A stretch of 64,000 nucleotides of DNA from Brienomyrus brachyistius (taxonomy: Eukaryota > Chordata > Actinopteri > Osteoglossiformes > Mormyridae), in contig NC_064548.1 in the NCBI RefSeq assembly GCF_023856365.1, forward strand, positions 4,515,501 to 4,579,500. Reading direction: 5' to 3'. Shown here in pieces: positions 39,369-51,676 of the stretch. The notes beneath the pieces were generated by a model, which saw only the letters and a list, made by a program, of their open reading frames with translations, was not told the origin of the DNA and did no database searches. Within the stretch, counting starts at the first letter, position 1. The number at the start of each line of letters is the position of its first letter. The translations under genes and the position numbers were made by a program.

Positions 39369-42060
39369 GTTATTAAAGCCCTTTCTTTCTCTGCAGTAAG
39401 ACGCTGAGACTCTGCAGGAGTAAACAAACCATGCAGTACGTCACCGTGGACTAAAAATACAAACTGAATCAGAGGGAGGAAGTGGACCCACGTGAGAGCC
39501 AGTGCGCAGGCTTGGGGGGGCTTTCTCCTTTCTCTTTCTCTCCCACCCCCAGGCCTTCCCTCTGATGTTAATTTAAATGCACAAGCACCAGTTAAATATC
39601 TCAGAAGCTGAATCATTGGGATGAGACCGACATCATAACGACACCACGCTGGCCGAGCGCACGGTCCGTGTCCGTGACTGGTCACATGGTAGCCCTGCGG
39701 TAGAGCTGGCCGGCTCTCTCTGCTGGGGGTTTGATCGGCCTACTGTAAGTCCGCCTCTACCAGCAGGGCATCTGGATACCAGATATCTGGGCCTCACTTC
39801 TACCACAATTTGCCTTCACTCATAAACGCAACTTTCTAGCCATTATTCATTCATGTTTTTCATAGATCGGTTATCGGATTACGCGCATCCCCTTCTCACA
39901 CCATCGGTACATTCAGCCAAGCAACGTTGGCATTTATTCCCCCAATGACCAACGTTTTTTAGGGTTATGCCCATAAAAGATATTCATACAAACTTTTGTG
40001 TGTGCGTAATATCCTAATACACATGTACTTGCACACACAGATATAAAGTCATATCTAGACCACTCTTTCAGTCCAAAAGTAAAACTTGTCTATAAACCAT
40101 CTTTCTGTGGGGTTCAGTGACAGACCCACCAAAAAGACACATTAATCCAGTACAGTAAAACATTCATGCTTTCTCACAACTGTGGTTTCCATATAAACAC
40201 GACCAGATCTTCTGCTGATCTTTTCATTTTCCACAGCCCATTCAGCCACATTCTGTTGTTTCGCTTTTCTCAAAACCTCGAGTTACTTTCCCACAGGTTC
40301 CTCAGAACACACTGGCTTCGAACCCTTGGACTTTCCAACACAAGCAACAGCCCCAGTGCTGCCCTATATGCTGCGTGTAGCAGTGGATGTATGTAAGCAT
40401 TAGTTAAGCATTAGCAGCAGGTAAGCATTAGTTAAGGGTCAAAGAGTGATCACAAGGTTTCCAAATATGAGACAATTAACCCCTATCACTTAAATAAAAA
40501 ATGACAACTGTATAACAACAGCAAGAACAAGAACAATAATAATAGCATACAGCATATGGTGAAGGACATTGATTCATAATCTGATTCAAGATCCAGGAAG
40601 ACCCTGATTTGAGTGAATAAGTTAATGCCTGGCTGTATAAATGGATTTTACATGGAGTCAAAATCAGATCAGGCAATGGACTAAAATGTAAATATAGAAT
40701 AGAAATGATTAAAAAGCACAAATGAACAATGGTGCTGTCTGGGCTGACAAAAACACTTTCAACCGAGGGTTTTGTCGATTGGGGGGATTGGGGTTGGGGG
40801 GGTACTCACGCAACTGTGGTAAAACTCCCCACAGCTCTCACTGCGGGACATCTGTGTAGACCAGGCCCGGTCCTCACAGCCATGCTTGGGATCCATGTCA
40901 ATCTGCAGTGGAAATGGCGGCCCTGGGTCCAGGTGCCGGCCCTGGATCTGAGCAGTGCTATTGGTCCTCGGTCAAGGCAGCCACAGTACTGCAGTCACTG
41001 ATGTGAGGTCCAGGAACCTCGTGCACTTATCTAACCAGCGGCTCAGCAGTCATTTTCACAGTGAGGCTGAGAGGTCATGCAGGGTCCCCACATGATGATT
41101 AGATGCAGTGTTCCTGGTTTAGCTGTTTGCATCCAAGCTGAGTGAGGAGCCCAAGTTTCCTGTAGGAATCCAGGTTCTGAGGTCCAGTTCAATGGAGAGG
41201 CAACATCCCCCAGCAGTACAGTGTATGGGTGCCTAGGGTCTACTGTTTCCCCTGCTTGGCCCAGTGCTGCCCAGAGGAGCAGAACTGAGTCTCTCCAGTG
41301 AGCTCCAGGGAGAGGGTGGCAGGGGCGAGGAGTGTCTGTTTGGGGGAGGGTGGAGCTTGGCAGCCAGACAAACAGCAGAAACCCTCCTGCAGTCCCTTTC
41401 AGTGTGGTGTGGAGATACAATGGCTGGCTCTTCATGGACAATGGGGCCGTTTCCACACCCGTGTGTGTGTGTTTCGGTGAGTACGTATAAAATGAACCTC
41501 AAAACCGGAACTTAAAGCTGTTTACAAAGACCTGCAGTTTGGGAGTTTCTCTCCTTGTGATAAAGGGAAACCCTTATTTTATATTTTGAATTAATGTTGC
41601 CAAAATCTCTCTTTATGAATGGATCTCTTGATGCTAAGTGGCAGTGTGAGCAGGGCAGTCCTGAACCCAGTGAGTAGGAACCATCCAGAGTCCAGTTCTG
41701 CAAATTTCTTATCACTTTAGCAGCAGGCAACTGAGGGTGACCTCTGGTTTATCTGGGCTTTTCACCGTCAAGGAAAGGACTCCAAGGGGCTGTGTCGCAG
41801 TCAAGGGGGGGTCCTAAGGGAACCATTTACAGCCATTATAAGGAGCTTGTGTTCCCTGAGCATTTTTTCTTTAATCTACCAAAAGAGTCTTCTCTGACGA
41901 GATAAACAGGCCATTTCATACAATATGCAAATAGCACAGAATATTACAGATGTTCACAAAATAAGACTCTTATTAGCCAAAGCATCATACAGAGTAGTTT
42001 CAGCTACTCATCTTATTCTACAATGGAACATATTGTAGACACACAATACTCATATTCAAA

Positions 42061-42350
42061 TACACACACACACACACACACACACACGGTTTGTAATGAT
42101 ATCTTTGTGGGGACTCTCCATTCATTTCTATGCTCATAACCCTAATCCCAACATGACGACCCTAACCCCTACCCAGCCCTAAGCTTAACCGTAAGTAACC
42201 GTAAGTAAGTTTTTTGATTGCATTCGCGGATTTTTGTGGGGACCTGGAAAATGATCCCCATAATGTCAAAATAACAGGTTTTTATTACATTGTGGGAGAT
42301 ATTTGGTCCCCACAATGTAATATAAACACAATCCCCCCACACACACACAC
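42061..42350. mobile_element. Microsatellite-embedded inverted-repeat element, copy D
   Basis: (CA)n tracts at 42061-42088 and 42339-42350 flank a 250-bp body. Ends TTTGTGGGGACT and TGGTCCCCACAATG are inverted. Shares CATTCATTTCTATGC and CCTACCCAGCCCTAAGC with copies A and E and belongs to the same subfamily as copy E. Confidence 0.7.
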
Positions 42351-45300
42351 TACATTTTTCATTCACAGTCCAATTGGGCTCAACTTTTCCAGTGTGTTTG
42401 CACATGCACATACACACAGAAGGCAGAAGGATTTTGCGGTTGAGTGTTTGAATGATGTGTTGGTTAGGGTTAGGGTTAGGGTTAGGTGTTTGAATGATCT
42501 GTTTGTTATACTTTTAAATGTACAGTATTTCTTTTGCTGTGATTCAACCAAAATTAGTCAGATTTGTGGTGAAACACTGGGTTGCATTATTAATCTTTAT
42601 GCTTGTTTTGTAATCTGTCCATCGGTTTTGTACCATTGTTGTGTTGCCATATAATTGTCCTCCAGATTAAACAGTGGCTGTTTTAGGCCAAGGTTTCCAT
42701 TCAGACATACCGGTCATTTTTATAGATAGCAGCTGAGCAAACTGAGGAAAAGGTAAAGAGTTTAGGGCATGCAGAAAAGTCCCCCATCCATCATCAATCC
42801 ACTTTTCCATGTCAGCAAATGATGTATCTATATCTGTGGTTGGGGTTGGGGGGTGAGCAGGATACCACTCTGTCGCAGGGCACATGCACATATACACATA
42901 CATCAGAAGTAATGTTAGGCAGCTGTTAGTCTGACCAGTACCCAGAGCACATGTAAGCTCCACACACAGCAAATGTGGAGTTCAGACCATAAACAGCAGA
43001 GGTACAGGGTAACAGTGCCCCCCCCCCCCCACATTCCAAACAATGTTGACTTGCAGGTGGTTGAATAGGTAAGAAACTGGATTTATGGCTGTGAGTTAAT
43101 GTTTCATAAAACACAGTATTTTTCAGCGAGAAATATGATTCAAATAATACTGTATCTAGCTAATATTTAGACAGATTAAGAAATACACCCTGTAAAAACC
43201 AATTGTTATTTAAACACTGGTACTAGTGATACTAGTCAAAACGTCAAAGCAGTACCATTACTTAACATCACATTAAAATACATGGAATGAATAGCATATA
43301 TTTTTGACTGTCTCTTTAGATAAAAACATTACAGTTGAACGGGGTAATATCCTCTGTATTATAGGTGTGTTTCACATTCAGGACCATCCTCAGCTGCTTT
43401 CCCCAGGGTAAACATCGCTTTGAGCTCATCAGAAGAGAAGAGGTCCATTGTGGTAATTGAGTGCACGCTGATCCAATTAGTGTGCCAGGCATGGAATGTA
43501 CATCAGCTGCACGGCAGCCGCAGTGGCAGCAGCAACCACTGAAGTTGTGTTTTTCCTTTTCTTTTGTTGATACGACATTATATTGTGGCGCATCATTTTT
43601 CAGCACCACAAAGCCTGAAAATGTAGTAACACTTATAGCGAGAACTTGGTGCTAGCAGGGAAAATGTCTGGTCACGTTTTGGCACTTTCAACTGCAAATT
43701 CATGTGACATTTCGTGTAGCGATTACATAAAGCACATTGAGGAAGAAAAGGATCCCAGTGGCTTCAATAGATACATCATTTGCTAACAAAAAGCACTAAT
43801 CTTAAAGTGCGAAGCCCTAATTTGTTGTGTGTCAGCTGATAGTCAAATAAAAAATGTCAATATGGGAGTCTGGGCTTAGCGTCAATAGCTTGCATGAGAT
43901 TAAATTCACTGTCCGTAAGATGAAAATTAATGAATTTGTCCAAAATCAATGTGAATGATAATGAATGATACCAACGCGGGACAGAGATAAGAGGAATGGA
44001 GGCATGCTGGTCTGAAAGGGGAGCTCCTGGCAGTGATCCAGGGCCATCGGTACGGAGACACACACAGAAAGAGACCAGCACAAGCGGGGAGACGTGGAGG
44101 GGGTGTCTCCGTAAGGCAGTGACGGATAAGAGAGCTCAGACCATTATCCGCCCATGGCCTGGCTGCCCTGTCTGCTCTCACAGGACCATTGCTGCTCCAG
44201 GACAGTTACAGTAGGTCATTCGCTTCATATCGTGGGGCTTCAATGACTCCCTTTAATCCCCGTCCCACATGACCGGAGCTGAGTCTCATTCCCATTAATA
44301 AACAGTATGAGCAGCCATCTTGAATTCTGAGGTCAGGCTGCAGTGGTTCCATTGACTTTCCTAGTAGGAATTCTGACATCAAGGGGTGTTGCAGTTGAAA
44401 TTTCCAACTAGGAAATTCAGACTTTCGAGTTCAAATGGACCACAACATAACTGTGCATTTTAATAAGGTCCTTATGAGTCATATGACCCCAGTGAAAAGC
44501 TATTCCTGTTGTTAATTCTGATGCTGTCATTTGTGCCTCTGGCTTTAATTTCTGACTTCAGCAGTCAGTATGAGTACAGGCTCCAGTACTTCCAGTCCTA
44601 TTGGGACAGAAGTGAACAAAATCAAATTCAGTAGCAGCTGGTGGTTGTGCTCCACACCTTTGTATCTTACCTGTACGTACAGTTGTCATTTGAAGAGAGA
44701 TGTCGTTGCTGTCCCTTAATTCTGTTTCATGTTTGTCATGTCATGTTCTTTCAGTCTGGCATGTTGACGGTGGGGTTTTGTACTGGTCACTGCAGTGTTT
44801 CCTGGTTCTTGTCTGCAAACCACGCCCATTTACCCTACCTATAGTGCTGCCCCATGACCTTCCATTCAATTAGTGCAAGCAGCTCCTCATGCACAAGTGA
44901 GATTAGATAAAATTGACATAGTAAATAAGGTGACAGGTAAATACGCCTCATCAATGAGGATGAAACCTTGTCTGTTTTTGAAATGATCAGAGTTATTGGT
45001 CTTAGAACCAGTGTCCTGAGGATCATCGGACAGGCAGGCTTTTTTCTGCCGGACCATGAGCACATCACTGGCGGATCTTGCCAGGGGTAAGATGTGCAGT
45101 CCTCTGGGGGGGGGGTGGGGGGCAGCACTGGAGGTGAAGCTCACTGGAAGCACTACATGGGCTTTGACCAGTACCAACTAAATGCGAGAGGTAGCTTATC
45201 GAAAATAGTGAACGTGGGACTGCGTGGGACTCATTGAGGTCTGCAGAAGCCCATCATCATGAATCTGCACCAAAGACAATGCAGAATAACTCTATCTTTG

Positions 45301-47054
45301 TTTTCATAATCATTATGTTTGCCATGACATGTAGTCATGTTAGGGATTTTAATTGACCACATCACCAGGTCAAGTTGACTTTTCAAGGAGATAAACTGCC
45401 AGAAAAAGCTGAATTCCTTTGCACGCATTAGGTGCTGACCACTGTAATCGTCAGCAGTATTGAAAAAGCAAATAATACTTTATGCGGTGAAAGGTTTTGC
45501 CAGGAGTTAGTTCCACGTAAGTGTGTGTGTGCATGTTCAGCCATGTGATACATCTGGCTGTCACTCTGCACGGAATCTGGGTCGCATGGGCCCTGCCAAT
45601 TTTGCAGCTCACTAAAAATTTCCCTTAAAAATCACTCAAGTTTCACTAAATCAAAACCAGGTCAGGTGGGAGGAAAGTGCAAAGAGTAAGATTTACATTC
45701 CAGTCATGTTAATTTACCACTCTGTCAGTCGCTTGTTTTCACCTCAACCCCCACCCCATTCCGCAAAACCAAATGAATTACACACTCTGGTTGGGAGCTT
45801 TTTTTGGGCCTCCTCATCTCAGCAGATGGGCCTGACCGTGCAATCGAGACACCTGCTTGACACAGTAACCGCTGCTAGGCTATGCTGCACTTGTCCCAAA
45901 CATACTTTTCCCAGCGAAGGTGGGGCCACACCCTAGAAGGCAGGTTACAGACTTCATATTAAGTGATGCTTAAGTGAGCCAATACTGAAGACCGATCAAG
46001 TCACTGTCAAGAGCTGAGAAAAAAAAGCTTAGCTAGTACTCAGGAGCATTAGCTACATGAGATAACTCAGTTATCAAACAAAGGCCTTCCTAATCCTCCA
46101 GAGCCATAATGAAATCAATACTAACGTTCTGTAGTGCTGTTCTACAGCAGAGTGTATGTGGATTTTTTTTTACAATGCTAGCTAAGGAGAGCTAAACAAT
46201 AGAAATGCTCATTTAATGAATATGAAACATTATACATCATACTAAGAGGAACCGGAGAGGTAATGGTGGTGACCTGGGGAGCAGGGTCTGATATGGCTTT
46301 ATGTTATGGCTCTGTGTCTGTAGACCGATGCCGCTAAACATGCTACGTTGCTAAGCAGTGGAGTGTCTGAGAGTGAGTTATCGACACAAACACACAAGGA
46401 AGCAAATAAGGACGTGGAAAGGCGAGCTGAAAAATACCGCTTTGTTTGTGTAAGAAGGGATTATTGTCCGTTTGTCTGAAGCATTTTGCCTAGTGTGACT
46501 AGTGTGAGTGTGACTAGGCTGCATTAGTAAAGGAGAGAGGATCTTGAAATGTTGGCTTCAAACAGTCCGATTCCAGGGCCGTTATGCTGGCGTGTAACAC
46601 ACAGGTGTGGCACCCTGCCCAGCACTCAGGATCCTCCAAGTATCGGGTGCATTCCGCACCTCACACTGCATTCCTCCACACCCCCACACCCCCAACTCCA
46701 AGACCCACGCGAAACGTGGGGGCCACGTTTGTCAGATCAGCCCCGTTTCATACAAGGTCAAATCAGCGTAATTATCCTCACAGTAATCTCATTTCTGATC
46801 TATTTAAAGATACGGAGTGGCAGGACATGGAAGAGAGATTTGCAGCGATGCATGGTCATGCAGAGAATTCCTCTGACAGACCCTTGGGGGTGGGCGGGGG
46901 GCAGTTACACAGAAGGTAATGGGGAAGTGGATGGAAAATAGAGCCAACACATAAGGTTGCTAGAAGATTCTACAATGCATGCCAAGCACGAAGTGTTCTC
47001 AAAGTGAATTTAATATTACCTTCCTTGACATTTTAGCAATCGTACTTTTATACA
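42351..47054. other. Intergenic, no gene recognised
   Basis: Includes an interstitial telomere repeat (42462-42486), a degenerate SINE on the minus strand (about 42785-42990, with CCATCCATCATCAATCC and TGTCGCAGGGCACATGC), C13 (43018-43030) and a G-rich tract near 45106. The remaining sequence is unique and without coding signs. Confidence 0.5.
42462..42486. repeat. Interstitial telomeric repeat (TTAGGG)n, about four units
   Basis: Reads GGTTAGGGTTAGGGTTAGGG and continues to 42486. It is bracketed by two copies of GTGTTTGAATGATSTGTT (42444-42461 and 42486-42503). Confidence 0.85.
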
Positions 47055-47118
47055 AGACTGTACAGTACATTTAAGGTTAAACATTAATGTCTTTAACTTT
47101 AAATGTACTGTACAGTCT
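47055..47118. repeat. Short near-perfect hairpin (27-bp arms, 10-nt loop)
   Basis: The left arm starts AGACTGTACAGTACATTTAA (47055-47081); the right arm (47092-47118) is its inverse with a single mismatch. The loop is CATTAATGTC. It lies 8 bp before a hAT MITE. It could be a miniature element or a hairpin-forming transcript; no evidence of expression. Confidence 0.75.
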
Positions 47119-47126
47119 TTATAAAC

Positions 47127-47318
47127 CAAGGATGGCCAATCTTATCCAGAAAGGGCCGTTGTGCACGTGGATTTTCACTGCAATTCCTAATTTGATTATT
47201 AATTAGAGGACTGATTGGCTGAAGAGTTGTAACACTTAGGTTTGAACAGCTGCCCTAAAAGTTATCTCACAAACCTGCATACACAATGGGCCATTGAGGA
47301 TAAGCTTGACCACCCCTG
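47127..47318. mobile_element. hAT-type MITE (192 bp)
   Basis: Starts CAAGGATGGCCAATCTTATC and ends GGATAAGCTTGACCACCCCT followed by G, inverted with several mismatches. Flanks TTATAAAC (47119-47126) and TTATATAT (47319-47326) match at 6 of 8 positions, consistent with an old 8-bp duplication. Confidence 0.7.
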
Positions 47319-50300
47319 TTATATATTAGGAGAGAATATACAGATACAAAACAGCACATATCCACAGCCGTATCATGCTACATGCCTGTCACTTAGCAGT
47401 GAGTGATCCTCAAACTCTGCCAGATGTAAGCAGAGCTACATAGATATACAAATGCAAAATAACACAAGACACTCTTGATTAAGCGTGATCAGTGCACTTT
47501 CTGTTTGGCTAGTCAAAGCACAGTTTGTCTTCCTCCACATTTGTGATTTTAAATAATTAAACTGATCTGAAAGTATAATAAATTGAGATAATGACCTGGG
47601 CAGATTCAAATAATCAGATGTTACATGATTGCAATGATACTTTCTTTAAGTAATAGTAATAGTTAATAACAGTTAATAATTATTAATAATAGTTCTTCAT
47701 AATAATAGTTATAATAGGGGGAAGACTTTGGGAATGAGTCAGTCATCTTGTCACTGAGTGGATGTAAAACAAACAAATTAAATGTTTAAGTTGGCAGTCT
47801 AGACAGTGTCAGTGAGAGAAAGAGAATTCTGAGAATCCCAGAGGGCCTCTAAGAAGTGATTTCTCTCTGTTCAGTGTCAGGACACAGCCAACTCATTGAG
47901 ACAGTTATACTCTTGTGGAGTGTCAGAGGTCTGGGGTCATGAAATAATAACAGGTTGCCTGCAGATATACTTTTATAAGTGTCTGAAACCTGAGTTGTGA
48001 TTTGTAAGAGAAATTAACATCTCTATATGAAATGTGTCACCACTACAGGTGAATCGGAGAGCAAGGAAGGCTGATGGCAAAGGCTGAGGGGTGACAATTT
48101 GAGGGGAAAGTGGAACAATTTCTGCTAACACTTTCTATGAATGCCATGTCTATGAGTACCAATGAATACACTCATAACACATTATAATGCATTCATAAAG
48201 CATTATAAATATGTCTATAAATATTTATAAAAGGGCACAACACGTTATAGACATATTTATTATGCCTTATGAACGGTTTATGAAGCTCTCCTTTATAATT
48301 CACTACAAATAACTTCATAATCTAGTACAAAGTATCCTTAATCCTTTTACCAACTTAAACCAACATTATAGTGCATTATGAAGGTATCTATAGTGCATTA
48401 ATGATGAGAGTGTCATTGGAGCTTATGAAGTATTATAATCAACACTATAATGCCTTATGACTGTTAATAGAAGATACTGTAATTTATTCATTCTTAAACC
48501 AACATTATAGTGCATTATGAAGGTATCTATAATCCATTATAGATGACAGATTTAAGTAAAGTGTTACCCAATTATCTTTCAATTGTTTTAATCCAATATA
48601 AAATGTACGTCAATTTAAAAGTTACACATTTCCTGCCATTTGTGCCTTTTAATGCGATTGATGGCTGAAAATGATGGACTGTGTTGTGGGTAACACCACA
48701 AACTGAGGGCATGTATGTTTCTGGCTGGGTTTCCATGAGGGGTCCAGCTTGGCTATATTCCTACAAGGTACTTATGTTGAGTAACTTCAGAGATTTAAAG
48801 CCATGGATGTTGCGCTGTTGGCATCATCTAACAGCACTTCTAGCATTAATCATCACACCAGGGTGCTTATTCTTTTGCTTAAAATGAGTCTGTTACTTAG
48901 CCAGGCATAGAAAAGAATTCCGGAGGCAATTCTCTCTCCAAGGAAGGTAAATCCTTTCAAGTTTCCAAGAGATTAATATTATATTTTCTGCAATCCTGCA
49001 GTAGCGAAGCTCAGAATGGATATATCACTCATTAAAATAATGACATAAAAACTTCTGGAGACAGCACAGCTTTTGAAAGACTCTCTGAAGAACTAATCTG
49101 ACTAATATTCAGCACATTGGTCCAACATATGCAGAGCAAAGCACATGCCGGAGGAATTCAATGTGCCCGAACTAATGACTGCATTGTTTTGTTTTTCTGC
49201 CCCATTTCTTGTGTTAACGAGGTTATTATTATTAATGAGCGTAAAGCAGAAATCCTTTCCCAAGCATGATGCAGAATCTGCTTGTTATGATGCCTGCGAT
49301 CAGTCCAGTGCGGCGACAGATCCTGACATTTCAGGAGCTTAATTAGACAAGCAGACGTAACATTCGTTAAATATGGTAACAACATGATGGCTGGCAAAGC
49401 CGCTGCTCCAGATCAGTCCGTCAGCTAGAGAAGTCCAAGATATTCTTTAAAAGAAATTCTTTTGCCTGCACGCTTAAATTGGGGAAACCCCGTAGAACTA
49501 GGCACACGAGCTGTGACCCCATCTCCCCCCGTGTGAATCCCAATGATAACAGACCGAAAGCCTGGTGCTACCACAGGAAGATGATGCACTGATTAAGGAT
49601 TTGCACTTGTGACCAGAAGTCCTGCACCGTGGAATTCACATAGTGTAAGGTGTATTACCTCATTTTTACAGTTGTATAATGCTGTAACAGTTGTAAACAA
49701 ATAAATGAATAAATAAATTCCTGCAGCATGTGATTCTCAGTTGAGAGGATATTCAGATGTATAAAATGGAGATTTTCCACCTGACCACCGGGTGATGTCT
49801 GATGGGCCCAGGAAGCAGGTTCTGTGCCTAGTACAAGCTGAAGGGAAGGGTCACGTGCAAGGAGGGATTGCTAAGACACGACTCCGTGCGACAACGTTAA
49901 TGCTACTATCACCTAACCCTCACAAGCAGGGGCGTTAATCGCATGATGGGTGTAAGCTGGTGCAATGGCACATTTTTGGTACATTTTTGAAGTTTGCCTT
50001 TTTAAAATCAGTTCAAACTGTTGCAGTTGTAAATGTGTACTGAAAGGCGAAGCAATCTGATCTGTGACAGGCTGGAGATCTTGGGAGTTATGACATAAAG
50101 ACAGAATGTCATAATAATAAGGGTTTACAGAAAGTTTTAAAAACTTTTTTGTCTCTTTCAAACTTATCATTCCGGTTATTATTATTTGTAATTATGATAT
50201 TATGTGCTCAGTTTTCAAAGGTCACAACCACAGTCTGTCATATCACAGTCATATTTCTATACTACCACTGAATATTACTGTACTATGTATTGTTACTTTT

Positions 50301-51378
50301 TGTACCTTGTTACCATAGTAACAGAACATTACTAAATTTAATGGAGAACAAGAGAAAAAGCAAACTAAAGCATACTGAGGCCCCCACCCTGGCAGCCCCG
50401 TGTTTTGGGGCCAGGATGGGGGTGCTGGGAGGGGTACTGAAGGGCCAGGGCATGGAGAAGTAGAGCAAACAGAACCCCCCCCCCCCCCCCAAGTCACAGA
50501 CCACAGACAAGAGCCTCTAAATCTGCTCTGTTTTTCATTTTTATTCTGTAGGAGCTTCACTGTAATTTTGCATCTGCCTTAGTGCATTTTCTTTTCACAG
50601 CTTAATATGCAATGAAAAATGTTCATTGTCTTAAGCTGAACTGAGATCTGATCAGCCGAAAAACAGAACCAGGCTATCTTTGGGCCGGTCCTGTTAGAAC
50701 AGAGACATTGCTTCACTTGCTTACTGTCTGGCCCTCATTCCTTCATCTTTCTTAACATGGCTGGAATGTTTGCTGACAAAATGCGTCTAACACATTTTTT
50801 GAAAGGGTGTGCTATGGCACCAGTGCAGGGGGGTATGCGAATGCCTATGGGTGAATATGTTTTTTTAACATTGCTGGTATGTTGATTTTTTTAATGAGCA
50901 GTTATATTTTGAACATGTTGTTTCTAAATAAATGGGTATACATACATACAATGTATAAATCTGCCCGACCACAACCTCAGCGTTTCTCAGAAAGGCCCGC
51001 AGTGTGGTCAAGGCTAAAAACGGCCCAGGGATTTCGGGAAGAGAGGCAAAAAGAATGAAGGACATGTGGAATGATGGGAATTGCAATATTTTATGGGTAC
51101 TCAATGTGCTCCTCTGTCCTGTTTCCCAAGCCGCCCTGAGACAGCGCTGACTGCTAATAACAGGCCCTGTGCAAATCGAGTGCCTGTCATTTCTACAGCG
51201 TTCTTATTGCTTATACATGTTTTTTCATTTTTTAATATGAGCAGAGTGAAAGAAAGAGATCATCATCATAAGGACACAGCCACTCTGCTCAACCCCCCAT
51301 AGTACCGCTGTCTATAAGGTCTGTGTTTACATGATTGCGCAGGTTTATATATTTATATCCGAATGCCTCTGAATGGTG
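47319..51378. other. Intergenic, no gene recognised
   Basis: Contains an imperfect (TAATAGT)n tract near 47650-47715, the AT-rich element at 48126-48570 and C16 (50475-50490). The rest is unique AT-rich sequence without coding signs. Confidence 0.5.
48126..48570. mobile_element. AT-rich MITE-like element with internal repeats
   Basis: CTAACACTTT at the left is inverted as AAAGTGTTAC at the right, a terminal word found in many fish non-autonomous elements. Inside, the block ACCAACATTATAGTGCATTA with GAAGGTATCTATA occurs twice (about 48358-48392 and 48498-48532) and many TATAATGC/GCATTATA words pair. A second piece with a similar right end (TAAAGTGGTACC) lies at about 54060-54235. Confidence 0.55.
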
Positions 51379-51676
51379 TGTGTGTGTGTGCATCGATTAT
51401 GTCTATATCACATCGTGGGGACCAAATATCCCCCGACAGTGTGAAAAAAACTTGCTCTTTTAACGCTGTGGGGATCATTCTTTTCAGGTCCCCACTGTGA
51501 CTGCAATCAAAAAAAACTCGTATTTAGTTTGGTTGCTTATGGTTAAGGTTAGGGCTGGGTAGGAGGTACGGGCATCATGTTGGGATTGGAGTTTTCGCCA
51601 TAGAAATGAATGAATGCCCCTGCAAAGATATAATTACAAATCTGTGTGGGTGTGTGGGGGGGGGGGGGGGGGGGGG
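51379..51676. mobile_element. Microsatellite-embedded inverted-repeat element, copy E (inverted)
   Basis: The same family in the opposite orientation: (GT)n at 51379-51391, then ACATCGTGGGGACCAAATAT, then AGGTCCCCACTGTGACTGCA, TTAGGGCTGGGTAGG and CCATAGAAATGAATG, ending in a GTGTGGGTGTGTG tract followed by G21. Confidence 0.65.

Larger units (their letters stand above)
36422..42060. other. Intergenic, no gene recognised
   Basis: Contains G13 (36603-36615), an 89-bp foldback repeat (37879-37967), G17 (38776-38792) and a 53-bp duplicated segment (39207-39368). The region 39380-39770 and 40860-41010 is GC-richer unique sequence, but no frame there looked coding. Confidence 0.5.

Noticed and set aside
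42462..42486. True chromosome end
   Set aside because: Only about four TTAGGG units, with unique sequence and repeats continuing on both sides.
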